Shown here one piece after another: positions 1 to 6,699 of a DNA stretch of 13,284 nucleotides (position 1 is the first letter of the stretch; each line of letters opens with the position of its first letter). The position numbers and the translations under genes were made by a program. Where the stretch lies: assembly GCA_001821795.1 (NCBI GenBank), contig MHOB01000052.1:1-13284 (forward strand), read 5' to 3'. The stretch comes from Candidatus Ryanbacteria bacterium RIFCSPLOWO2_12_FULL_47_9c (lineage in GTDB: Bacteria; Patescibacteriota; Minisyncoccia; Ryanbacterales; GWA2-47-10b). Under the pieces are notes generated by a model. That model had not been told where the DNA came from, made no database searches, and was given only the letters and a program-made list of their open reading frames with translations.

Positions 1-321
1 AATTGACCCAAATATAAAAATCAAGAAATACGGGACAAATGAGTTTACGGAATCTCTATATGCCCGCCCACCCGCAAGCGAGAAAACCGCTACAGGAAAG
101 ATAAAAAGCTCGGAAAACACGGCGACAACACCGGCAATGATACCAATCATATATAAAGGATCGGACGTGCTTTTGTATGGAGCAACAACAAGATTTATAA
201 ATAAAAGGATGGTTGCGGCACAAATAACCGGAAGAGTCCTAATAAGAGTTTTGGCATAAAGCTTGAGTGAATCCTTAAAGAGCCCGGAAATTGGCCTAAG
301 TATTATTTGGCTTTCTTCCAT
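1..321 (-). CDS. Integral membrane protein, N-terminal part (runs off left edge)
   Basis: This frame is open from an ATG at 321 to the window edge and gives 107 residues with no stop. I do not recognise the family. After a short cytoplasmic-looking N-terminus (about residues 1-25, with several Lys/Arg), hydrophobic stretches at about 28-48 and 57-83, plus a third starting near 94, indicate a polytopic inner-membrane protein. A basic AGGRAYRD stretch at 83-90 lies between the second and third. The start lies 9 nt downstream of the holA stop on the same strand, so it is probably the last visible gene of the polA-holA operon. It has no Shine-Dalgarno. A TAAAAT hexamer overlapping the holA stop ends 6 nt before the ATG and could give a leaderless transcript. 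The coding assignment is fairly secure from the clean open frame and membrane pattern; the function is unknown. Confidence 0.7.
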   Translation of the reverse strand, partial: MEESQIILRPISGLFKDSLKLYAKTLIRTLPVICAATILLFINLVVAPYKSTSDPLYMIGIIAGVVAVFSELFIFPVAVFSLAGGRAYRDSVNSFVPYFLIFIFGSI

Positions 322-330
322 ATAATTATT

Positions 331-1203
331 TTAGCTTGTAAGCAAAAAATGGAGGAGGCGGGTTTCGAGCATGTCGCGGCCTCTGGGATCGGACATTAAA
401 AGAAGCGACTCGTAGGCATCGGCGAGCTCATCTTCGTTAAAGTTCCGCGCCTGCTCTCGCGCCTTTTGCGCCACAAAAGGTTTCATGTCTTTCGTTTTTC
501 CGCGCGCGGCAAGGTTAAGATTCTTCACGTGCCAGAGAAACGCACGAAAAATATTATCGGGCTCAAAGCCGCGTTCCCGCAGTTTCTCAAACGCAAGGAA
601 CGCGCGCGAGCGCTCGCGCTTTGCCCAAAAGTCACCGAGTGAAAAAAGCTCGTTCGGCGAAATTACGGAGCTCCTTTCCGAGACGTTTCCGCCAAGAAGA
701 ACCTTCTCAAATTCAGACCAAAAACGCTCCGGATTTTCATCGTGCCACGCGCGCAACTGCTCTCCCTCTTTAGGCGCAAGGGAACGCTGGTGCCGCGAAA
801 GCTCATCGCGGATGAGGGGAAGAATTTTCTCGAAAGAACCGAGCGGAAATTCCTCCGCCTTCGCTGCATATTTTTTTATATCAGCAAAAAGTTTGTCTTT
901 TGCCGGGGCCATGCGCTCATAAAATACCACCACCGAGGCATCTTTTGCCCAGCGTTCCAAAACAGCGCCGAGACGTTCACGGGCGGCATCCGAAAGAGCC
1001 GTGGGATATTTAATAATGTAGTAATCTTTTTGCCCAAAAAGAGACCGGCTCCCGAGTCCCTGTATAAATTCTTCCGCCGCCAGCTCATCTTCGCAGTTTA
1101 CATATTTCCAACCCGCCTCTGCCTCCCTTCGAAATCGCTCGAGAAATTTCTCAAGTACGCGGCGCGATGCGGAGGTATTTTCTCCGTAGAGGAGATAAAT
1201 CAT
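331..1203 (-). CDS. holA: DNA polymerase III delta subunit-like protein
   Basis: The 290-residue product begins MIYLLYGEN, the usual opening of HolA proteins in small-genome bacteria, followed by an alpha/beta AAA+-like domain without a Walker A motif (about 1-140) and a helical C-terminal region ending in an LLHFLL segment. HolA opens the beta clamp within the clamp loader so that the sliding clamp can be placed on primed DNA. At 290 aa it is shorter than typical delta subunits (about 330-345 aa), which fits a streamlined genome. The assignment rests on overall pattern rather than a catalytic motif, because delta has none. Its ATG shares an ATGA with the TGA of the upstream response regulator, so translation is probably coupled. 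The gene lies at the end of the polA/two-component cluster and directly before a membrane protein gene. Confidence 0.7.
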   Translation of the reverse strand: MIYLLYGENTSASRRVLEKFLERFRREAEAGWKYVNCEDELAAEEFIQGLGSRSLFGQKDYYIIKYPTALSDAARERLGAVLERWAKDASVVVFYERMAPAKDKLFADIKKYAAKAEEFPLGSFEKILPLIRDELSRHQRSLAPKEGEQLRAWHDENPERFWSEFEKVLLGGNVSERSSVISPNELFSLGDFWAKRERSRAFLAFEKLRERGFEPDNIFRAFLWHVKNLNLAARGKTKDMKPFVAQKAREQARNFNEDELADAYESLLLMSDPRGRDMLETRLLHFLLTS

Positions 1204-1643
1204 CTTCTCAAGTAATACTCTTCAAGAGTCTTTTTTACCGCGTCAACAATTTCCTGCGGAGTATGATGGGCTTTGATCATAAAAGATTTTGCGCCCAGTC
1301 TAAGAGCGCGATCCACGTCCTCGCGCGAACCAAGATTGGAGATGATAATTATCGGGATCGCCGAGGTTTCCCGGTTTCGCTTCAGCGTACTAAGCACTTC
1401 AAAACCGTCGATACCGGGAAGCACAATATCAAGCAGTATTACATGGGGACGGTCCCCTTGGATATGCTTTTGCGCCACGTTCCAGTTAGATGCTTCAAAA
1501 ACGGTATACCCTTCCTTTTCAAGCTTGCCCACCAAAATTTCCCGCAAAAACTTATCATCCTCGACAACAAGTATCTTTACCTCGCCGCGCTTCAACATGG
1601 AAGCAATCGGCACGCCGCCTGTCTTTAACGCGCGCTCAATCAT
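1200..1643 (-). CDS. Single-domain (REC-only) response regulator
   Basis: The 147-residue protein is one CheY-like receiver domain with no DNA-binding output domain. The acidic pocket is E28-D29-D30 (VVEDD), the phosphoacceptor is D72 (VILLDIVLPG), the switch Ser is S102 (IIISN) and the conserved Lys is K124. It is expected to take phosphate from the histidine kinase encoded immediately upstream and to act by protein contact rather than by binding DNA. The first ATG (1643) adds about 15 extra residues; M16 at 1598 is an alternative, but a TGA-TATGCT extended -10-like element ends 6 nt before ATG 1643 and supports the longer form. The kinase stop is 18 nt upstream. Its TGA overlaps the holA ATG by 4 nt (ATGA), which ties it to holA translation. 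Confidence 0.92.
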   Translation of the reverse strand: MIERALKTGGVPIASMLKRGEVKILVVEDDKFLREILVGKLEKEGYTVFEASNWNVAQKHIQGDRPHVILLDIVLPGIDGFEVLSTLKRNRETSAIPIIIISNLGSREDVDRALRLGAKSFMIKAHHTPQEIVDAVKKTLEEYYLRR

Positions 1644-1649
1644 AATTCC

Positions 1650-1658
1650 AGCATATCA
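1650..1658 (-). promoter_or_regulatory. Extended -10-like element before the response regulator
   Basis: On the minus strand this reads TGA-TATGCT, followed by six bases (GGAATT) and then the ATG of the response regulator. A weak TTGTGG lies 17 nt upstream as a possible -35. If used, transcription would start at or next to the start codon, allowing the regulator and holA to be expressed apart from polA and the kinase. The call is based on position and sequence only. Confidence 0.35.
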
Positions 1659-1661
1659 CGG

Positions 1662-2816
1662 CTATATACTCCCCACAAAAGAATCGTGCGAAACGACCGA
1701 GGGGCTTTTGGGAGAAAACTCAAGCGGCAACTTTATAAAAAATGTGGTCCCCTCTGTTTCTCGCGAACGAAACCAAATTTCACCTCCGTGCGCAATGACA
1801 ATATTTTTTGCAAGAAAAAGCCCGAGGCCAGTGCCTTCCGTTGCAATATGCATAACATTACTGCCGCGATAGAATTTCGTAAAAAGGCGGTCTTTATCCT
1901 CTTTTGTGATCCCAATCCCCGTGTCGCGGACCGCGACCGTTACCCACGGCGGCGCAGTATCCACGGAAATCTCCACGAGGCCACCTGAAGCCGTGTAACG
2001 AATCGCATTATCCACAATATTTCCAATCGCAATCGAAAGGCGCTCCTCGTCAGCCGTCAAAAAGAGATCCCTGGGAAGAGGATGTTGCACGACAAGATTA
2101 ATTTTCTTCTCGCGGAGAAGTACGGTACGGTCCTGAAGAAGTTTCTTGAGAAACGGAACAAAATCCATTTTCTGAAACGTATAACCAAATTTCCCCTCCT
2201 CGATGCGCGCTGCATCTAACAAATTATGTACGAGCCGTATCATCGACTCGTTTGCCATGACCGCCTTTTCAAGAAGCTCCCGCTGTTTTGGGGTCACCTT
2301 TCCCACATCGCCGTCGAGAAGCAAGTTGTATGCCCACTTCTCAATGGAAAGAGGCGTCCGAAGCTGATGTGCGGCGACTGAAATAAACTCTGATTTCACT
2401 GCGGATATTTCTTCCTGCCGTTCCCGAGCTTCTTTCACCCGCCGCACCATCTCGTTGACAAAATTTCCCAAATCCCCAATCTCATCTTGGCGCCGCACTC
2501 GAATTTGGATATTGAGATTTCCGCCCGCGATTCTTTTCATAACTTCCGTAAGCACAAAAAGAGGCCTCGAGATATTCCGTGAAATGATATACGCGGCGAA
2601 CGTCGCCATAATAAGCACAAAGAGAAAAATAAGGAGAAACTGTATACCGGAGTTCAGCTGTAATTCGCGGGCGACATCCTCGTCAACAATGTGTCGAATA
2701 CGACTTTCGTAGGTCGCGTACAAAAAGAGAGTGGAAATTGCCATCGGAATCGTGCCAAGCGCGGTAAGCGTCCAGAAAAATTTTGCAAAAAGAGTTCCGT
2801 GTACCCTCAATTTCAT
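1662..2816 (-). CDS. Membrane-bound sensor histidine kinase (HAMP-HisKA-HATPase_c)
   Basis: The chosen start is the ATG at 2816 (MKLRVHG), giving 384 residues and a 4-nt ATGA overlap with the polA stop. An upstream in-frame ATG at 2846 would only add ten residues coded inside polA. Visible parts in order: TM1 at about 9-36; a loop of about 20 residues; TM2 at about 58-78; HAMP at about 79-131; HisKA with phospho-His H150 in the motif VAAHQLRTPL; N box GNIVDNAIRY (N266, N270); G1 box DTGIGI from D298; F box around 311-318; G2 box GTGLGL at 328-333. All residues for ATP binding and autophosphorylation are present. The tiny loop leaves almost no extracytoplasmic sensor, so the signal may be sensed in the membrane or through HAMP. 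The likely partner is the REC-only regulator directly downstream. Confidence 0.95.
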   Translation of the reverse strand: MKLRVHGTLFAKFFWTLTALGTIPMAISTLFLYATYESRIRHIVDEDVARELQLNSGIQFLLIFLFVLIMATFAAYIISRNISRPLFVLTEVMKRIAGGNLNIQIRVRRQDEIGDLGNFVNEMVRRVKEARERQEEISAVKSEFISVAAHQLRTPLSIEKWAYNLLLDGDVGKVTPKQRELLEKAVMANESMIRLVHNLLDAARIEEGKFGYTFQKMDFVPFLKKLLQDRTVLLREKKINLVVQHPLPRDLFLTADEERLSIAIGNIVDNAIRYTASGGLVEISVDTAPPWVTVAVRDTGIGITKEDKDRLFTKFYRGSNVMHIATEGTGLGLFLAKNIVIAHGGEIWFRSRETEGTTFFIKLPLEFSPKSPSVVSHDSFVGSI

Positions 2817-5386
2817 GTTATTTCTAGCACTTTCATATTTTCCCAATTATGGCCGCGTTTTATGTCGACGATGATTGGAATATCAAACTTCGGCGTATGC
2901 TCCATGATTTTTTTAATCCGCGGGATGTACTCATCCGCACAGTCCTTTTTAATTTCAAAAAGAAGTTCATCGTGCACCTGAAGGAGTAACTTTATTCTCT
3001 CATTTTCTTCAGAAAGTTTGAATGCAGTATATATCTCAATCATCGCACGCTTGACAAGATCGGCTTCCGTACCCTGAATTGGCGCGTTAATAGCCATTCG
3101 TTCCGCTTCTTTCCGCACAAAATCAAACGACGAGCGAAGATTGGGGAGGTACCGCTTGCGGCCAAACGGGGTCGAAACATAACCACTTACACGTCCGTCA
3201 TGAATAATTTTTTCCCGAAACGCCGCGACACCCGGAAACTCCTTAAAATATGCTTCAAGATACTCTTCTGCCTCGCTCGCTGAAATGCCGAGGGAGGCGG
3301 CAAGTGCGCGTGCCCCCATTCCATAAAGAATCCCAAAATTTATTACTTTTGCGCCGCGCCTCATATTCGGCGTTACCTTATCGCGCGGCACATGAAAAAC
3401 TTCGGACGCCGTCCGTGTATGGATATCCTCGCCCGCGCGGAACGTCTCAATCATTTTTTTGTCTCCCGAAAATTCGGCCGCGAGCCGCAATTCAATCTGC
3501 GAGTAATCACAGGAAACAAACTCATATCCACGACGCGCGATAAAGAGCTGCCGAACCATCCGCCCGCGCTCCGTGCGGATGGGGATATTTTGGAGATTCG
3601 GATTCGCCGACGAAAGACGCCCCGTCGCAGTACCTGTCTGATTAAAAGTCGTATGGATGCGTCTGTCAGACCCAACTAATTTCGGGAGCGCTACGATATA
3701 GGTAGAGTACAATTTACTTACCTCACGGTACTCAATAAGCGCGTCAATAATCGGATGAAGACCCTTGAGTTTCTGAAGTTCAGAGATCTGTGTTGAAGTG
3801 CTTCTCGTCGACGTTTTTTTGATTCCTTTCACGGGGAGCTTGAGATCCTCAAAAAGTATTTGGGAAAGCTGTTTTGGAGAATTGATATCAAATTTTTTAC
3901 CTGCCTTCTCCCAGATATCTTTTTCAAGCGCGTGCATTTCTTTTACAACTTCCGCTTCAAGCTCAATCGCCTTCTTCGTGTCAACCAGTATCCCTTCACG
4001 CTCCATCAAGTAGAGAACGGGAACAAGCGGAAGCTCGAAATGATAATAAATATCAGTGAGTTTCTCTTTTTTGATTTTTGACTCGAGCGACCGCGAAAGT
4101 AGTTTAAGCCCCTCCTTTGTTGAACGAGCATGCGGGTCAATCGTGAATGTGCGTTCTTCAGAATCGCATACCCAAGAGGCAATCTTCAGATCGTGCGCGA
4201 TGGGAAACGCAAACGAGAGAAAGTGAAAAATTTCTTTTGCATCGTCACAAATTGTACCTTGTTTTTCAACAAGCAATTTTTTGAGCGCCTCCGTAATATC
4301 CGCCACACGCTCTTTTTCAAGAATAAAAAGCACCTTTTCGGAAGCGATAACCAATCTATCACCCTCCTTGGAGAGCACAAGATTGTCTTCTTTTTTTGCG
4401 GACGCCTCAAACTCAATCCAATTCTCTTGGGTGAGAAATGTGGTATTTTTTTCCTCCGCGGCGCGCGAATGCGCAGACTCGAAATTCGCATCGGCGGGCA
4501 AACGCGCAGCAAGACTCGGAAAATGAAACTTCCTGAAGATTTCTCGCACCGCATCAACGGGAATCCCCGCGTACACAAGGTCATCAAGCGCTACCTTCAC
4601 CGGCGCGTCATCACGAATTGTTGCAAGCTCCTTTGAAAAAAGGGCCTCCTCTTCATTTTCCAAAAGAAGATTTTTTATGCGTTCGGTAAGCCAGGGCGGA
4701 TGTTTTTTTTCTTTTTTAATCTTTTCATAGAGATCCTCAATTTTCCCATATTGGGTAATCAATTGCGTCGCAGTTTTCTCGCCAACCCCCTTCACCCCGA
4801 TGATATTATCCGACGGATCCCCTTTAAGTCCCTTGAAATCAATAATGTATTCGGGTCCGAATCCAAAACGCTCGCGCACTTTTTCCTCGTTGTAAAACAC
4901 GGTATCGTCGATGCCTTTGCGGAGCGTATAGACCGTAACTCTTTTGTCTTCAACAAGCTGCAGGGTATCCATGTCCCCGGACGCGATTATTATGGAAAGG
5001 TCTTTTTCTTTTGAAAATCTTTTTACAAGCGTGCCGATAATGTCATCCGCCTCAAATCCTGCGGCATCGTACATTGGAATACGAAACGCCTCAAAGACTT
5101 CGCGCGTTTTTTGAAATTGCGGGACAAGATCGTCCTTTGTTTTTTCGCGCGTCCCTTTATACGCCTCGTAAGCGATGTGGCGGAAAGTTTTCTCTTCGCG
5201 GTCAAAAGCGGCCGCAATGTGACTTGGCGCAATATCGCGGATTAATTTTATCAGAAAGGCACAAACCCCGTAGACCGCACCCATCGGTTCCCCTGAAGGG
5301 GACGTGAACGCGGGAAGCGCATGATACGCGCGATGGATAAGCGCGTGCGCATCGAGTATGACAAGTGTTTTTTTCTCATGCCCCAT
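2813..5386 (-). CDS. polA: DNA polymerase I
   Basis: The start at ATG 5386 (MGHEKKTLVILDAHALIHRAY) gives 857 residues, the usual PolA length. Residues about 1-290 are the 5'-3' exonuclease: DAHALIHRAY near 12-21, AFDRE at 60-64, GFEADDIIGTL at 110-120, SGDMD from 136 and the helix-hairpin-helix GDPSDNIIGVKGVGEKTA ending near 206. Residues about 310-440 fit a 3'-5' exonuclease fold that has lost the acidic metal ligands, so proofreading is probably absent, as in Taq and Bacillus PolA. The polymerase domain is intact: RLSSANPNLQNIP (590-602), motif A with D627 (SCDYSQIELR), O-helix K680/F684/Y688, and motif C with H805-D806-E807. It serves repair and Okazaki-fragment maturation. It overlaps tsaE upstream by 11 nt and the kinase downstream by 4 nt. 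Confidence 0.97.
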   Translation of the reverse strand: MGHEKKTLVILDAHALIHRAYHALPAFTSPSGEPMGAVYGVCAFLIKLIRDIAPSHIAAAFDREEKTFRHIAYEAYKGTREKTKDDLVPQFQKTREVFEAFRIPMYDAAGFEADDIIGTLVKRFSKEKDLSIIIASGDMDTLQLVEDKRVTVYTLRKGIDDTVFYNEEKVRERFGFGPEYIIDFKGLKGDPSDNIIGVKGVGEKTATQLITQYGKIEDLYEKIKKEKKHPPWLTERIKNLLLENEEEALFSKELATIRDDAPVKVALDDLVYAGIPVDAVREIFRKFHFPSLAARLPADANFESAHSRAAEEKNTTFLTQENWIEFEASAKKEDNLVLSKEGDRLVIASEKVLFILEKERVADITEALKKLLVEKQGTICDDAKEIFHFLSFAFPIAHDLKIASWVCDSEERTFTIDPHARSTKEGLKLLSRSLESKIKKEKLTDIYYHFELPLVPVLYLMEREGILVDTKKAIELEAEVVKEMHALEKDIWEKAGKKFDINSPKQLSQILFEDLKLPVKGIKKTSTRSTSTQISELQKLKGLHPIIDALIEYREVSKLYSTYIVALPKLVGSDRRIHTTFNQTGTATGRLSSANPNLQNIPIRTERGRMVRQLFIARRGYEFVSCDYSQIELRLAAEFSGDKKMIETFRAGEDIHTRTASEVFHVPRDKVTPNMRRGAKVINFGILYGMGARALAASLGISASEAEEYLEAYFKEFPGVAAFREKIIHDGRVSGYVSTPFGRKRYLPNLRSSFDFVRKEAERMAINAPIQGTEADLVKRAMIEIYTAFKLSEENERIKLLLQVHDELLFEIKKDCADEYIPRIKKIMEHTPKFDIPIIVDIKRGHNWENMKVLEIT

Positions 5387-5840
5387 AAAACGTGAGGATA
5401 CGCGTAGTCCGCGATTTTTTTTCGTGCTGGAAAACAATGCGAAGCGCTTCCTTTGGAAGATATTTCCGAATTCGATCTCCCCACTCAATAGCAAGAACTG
5501 CGTACGGGTCGCGCACCATATTTTCATATCCGATCGTTTTCAGCTCCCGCGCATTTTTCAGCCGATAGCAATCAACGTGCCAAAAATTGCGAAAACGTGA
5601 CTTCGTAACCGGGTAGCGTTTTGCAAGCACAAACGTGGGAGACGTAACGGGGCGCACAATACCGAGCCCGCGCGCGAACCCCTTCGCAAAAACCGTCTTG
5701 CCGGAACCAAGTTCGCCTTCAAGCGAAACGCAGAACCCCGTCTTTTTTCTGTTAAAATATCCGCGCGTCTCCTCGCCAAGGATTTCACCAAGCTTTCGGG
5801 TGCTGTTTGCGCTCTTTGTGACAAATCTCCGCTTTGCCAT
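5376..5840 (-). CDS. tsaE: tRNA t6A37 biosynthesis ATPase TsaE
   Basis: The start at ATG 5840 (MAKRRFVTKSAN) gives 154 residues, the family's normal size. It shows Walker A GELGSGKT at 42-49, the TSPTF loop at 66-70, the HVDCYRL signature at 88-94 and EWGDR at 119-123, all characteristic of TsaE (YjeE). TsaE is the ATPase partner of TsaB/TsaD that drives turnover in N6-threonylcarbamoyladenosine formation on ANN-decoding tRNAs. A longer in-frame GTG at 5873 would put the N-terminus inside a terminator hairpin arm and was rejected. There is no Shine-Dalgarno. An extended -10 (TGC-TACACT) ends 6 nt before the ATG, so the mRNA may be leaderless. Its 3' end overlaps the polA start by 11 nt, and it appears to head the tsaE-polA-kinase-regulator-holA operon. 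Confidence 0.95.
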   Translation of the reverse strand: MAKRRFVTKSANSTRKLGEILGEETRGYFNRKKTGFCVSLEGELGSGKTVFAKGFARGLGIVRPVTSPTFVLAKRYPVTKSRFRNFWHVDCYRLKNARELKTIGYENMVRDPYAVLAIEWGDRIRKYLPKEALRIVFQHEKKSRTTRILTFYGA

Positions 5841-5846
5841 ATATCC

Positions 5847-5855
5847 AGTGTAGCA
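5847..5855 (-). promoter_or_regulatory. Extended -10 promoter of tsaE operon (leaderless type)
   Basis: On the minus strand TGC-TACACT is followed by GGATAT and the tsaE ATG, giving a predicted start of transcription at the start codon. No good -35 is present at 16-18 nt, where the arm of the preceding terminator lies, so the TGn extension would have to compensate. Confidence 0.45.
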
Positions 5856-5864
5856 AATCAAATG

Positions 5865-5903
5865 AAAAAGCACCGTGGTCCGTTAACCGAACCCCGGTGC
5901 TTT
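5865..5903 (-). terminator. Intrinsic terminator of the lipoprotein gene
   Basis: AAAGCACCG (5867-5875) and CGGTGCTTT (5895-5903) form a 9-bp stem, extended by GGT/ACC (5877-5879 with 5891-5893) across one mismatch. Read on the minus strand the stem ends in a run of five T (complement of 5865-5869). It lies 35 nt past the stop of the lipoprotein gene and just before the tsaE promoter, isolating the two units. In the plus direction the T run is interrupted. Confidence 0.75.
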
Positions 5904-5938
5904 GCTTTGACTTGGCTCTAAACGAGCCGAGCCAGTAG

Positions 5939-6562
5939 TTAGTGGAGGTCGAAGACGGCACGCCGCGCCGCGGTTGCAAAGGCCATCACCTCCTGCCGGA
6001 AGTGATAATCCACGTTCTCGCGGCCGAACCCGACCGCGCGGGTCTCGAGATCGCGGCAGCCGACGATCTCGATGGTCACCACGGCATCTTCCGTGGCACC
6101 CCACCCGTCTCGCTCCATCTCGACGCGGGCGAAGTAATCCGCGTTGCGAACGCATCCTGACTGCATCAGGTACTCGACATTCCCCTCGAGGGAAATGTTC
6201 CGTACCCCACGCCCGCGGAGCTCGTCCGAGACCACCGTACGGACGCTGTCCCACCAGTATCCGCCCGCGCTACGAATGACAATCACGAGCCGGCCGTCGA
6301 GCCAGTCGAGCGGCGGCCGCTCGTACCGGACGGTCTCGTCTTCCTGCACCCCGAAGAGTGCACCGACCAGCGTGCCGACCCCCGCGCCCGCTGCGGCACC
6401 GATGCCGGCGCCGCCATGGCCGGCGATCGCGCCGATGCCAGCCCCGAGGCCCGCGCCGATGAGCGCGCCCTCGGTCGCGCGCTTCGACACCATCGAGCGC
6501 GCGCAGCCGGTTGCCACGAGAACGAGAAGAACGAGAAAAATACGGACGATCAACCTTCTCAC
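5939..6562 (-). CDS. Glycine-zipper lipoprotein, GC-rich and probably acquired
   Basis: The GTG start at 6562 is fixed by AAGGAGG (complement of 6568-6574) 5 nt upstream. The 207-residue product has a basic start (MRRLIVR), a hydrophobic core and a lipobox-like VATGC with C20 as the probable lipidated residue (Ala at -3 is less common than Leu). Residues about 33-71 form a Gly/Ala zipper with repeated GxxxG spacing, which typically inserts in or packs on membranes. Residues about 78-207 form a soluble domain I do not recognise, with Cys137 and Cys169 as a possible disulfide. Four 60-base rows counted inside the gene hold 40, 40, 49 and 35 G+C, against 19, 20 and 35 in rows of neighbouring genes, so composition differs sharply. 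It has its own promoter and terminator. Glycine-zipper lipoproteins are mostly known from diderm bacteria; transfer is inferred. Confidence 0.85.
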   Translation of the reverse strand: MRRLIVRIFLVLLVLVATGCARSMVSKRATEGALIGAGLGAGIGAIAGHGGAGIGAAAGAGVGTLVGALFGVQEDETVRYERPPLDWLDGRLVIVIRSAGGYWWDSVRTVVSDELRGRGVRNISLEGNVEYLMQSGCVRNADYFARVEMERDGWGATEDAVVTIEIVGCRDLETRAVGFGRENVDYHFRQEVMAFATAARRAVFDLH

Positions 6563-6567
6563 GATAA

Positions 6568-6593
6568 CCTCCTTCCCCCGCTTTGGGCGGGGG
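6568..6593 (-). promoter_or_regulatory. Leader hairpin abutting the Shine-Dalgarno of the lipoprotein gene
   Basis: CCCCCGC (6575-6581) and GCGGGGG (6587-6593) make a 7-bp all-GC stem with a 5-nt loop. On the minus strand the stem's last base touches AAGGAGG (complement of 6568-6574), the Shine-Dalgarno 5 nt before the GTG. The hairpin leaves the site single-stranded but directly stacked on it, so it could stabilise the mRNA 5' end or influence ribosome loading. Confidence 0.7.
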
Positions 6594-6626
6594 AGCTAAA
6601 GTTCAAAACTCAAAGATTCGACAATA

Positions 6627-6655
6627 ATTATACTACTAAAATATCAATATGTCAA
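6627..6655 (-). promoter_or_regulatory. Perfect consensus sigma-70-type promoter of the lipoprotein gene
   Basis: Minus strand: TTGACA (complement of 6650-6655), a 17-nt spacer (6633-6649) and TATAAT (complement of 6627-6632). All twelve consensus positions match with optimal spacing. Transcription should start near 6620, giving a leader of roughly 57 nt with a hairpin and strong Shine-Dalgarno. This architecture differs from the leaderless-looking starts elsewhere in the window. Confidence 0.85.
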
Positions 6656-6699
6656 GGAGACTTCCGCGGGCAAAAAAACTGTGCTAGGAATGGGTTGTT

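Noticed and set aside
2008..2016. DnaA-box match inside the kinase gene
   Set aside because: It lies within codons of the conserved N box and is alone, so it is most likely chance.
2817..2846. Kinase start at ATG 2846
   Set aside because: The extra ten residues are coded inside polA, and the ATGA junction at 2816-2813 is the typical coupled start.
5387..5527. N-terminal extension of polA by 47 residues from an ATG at 5527
   Set aside because: It would overlap tsaE by about 150 nt, and the normal PolA N-terminus starts at MGHEKKTLVILD (5386).
5841..5873. Longer tsaE starting at GTG 5873
   Set aside because: The start would lie in the 3' arm of the terminator hairpin, and the family N-terminus fits ATG 5840.
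5942..6599. Long plus-strand ORFs opposite the lipoprotein gene
   Set aside because: GC-rich DNA has few stops in all frames; these products are Pro/Arg/Ser-rich without motifs, while the minus frame has promoter, Shine-Dalgarno, signal peptide and terminator.
6575..6600. Hairpin plus AGCTAAAG resembling an IS200/IS605-type element end
   Set aside because: No transposase, TnpB or second end is in the window; the resemblance is a short GC hairpin and is better explained as an mRNA leader stem.
6611..6645. Plus-strand promoter for the DHH-like gene (TAAAAT at 6637-6642)
   Set aside because: No matching -35 at 16-18 nt and the AT-rich word overlaps the consensus minus-strand promoter; too weak to list.
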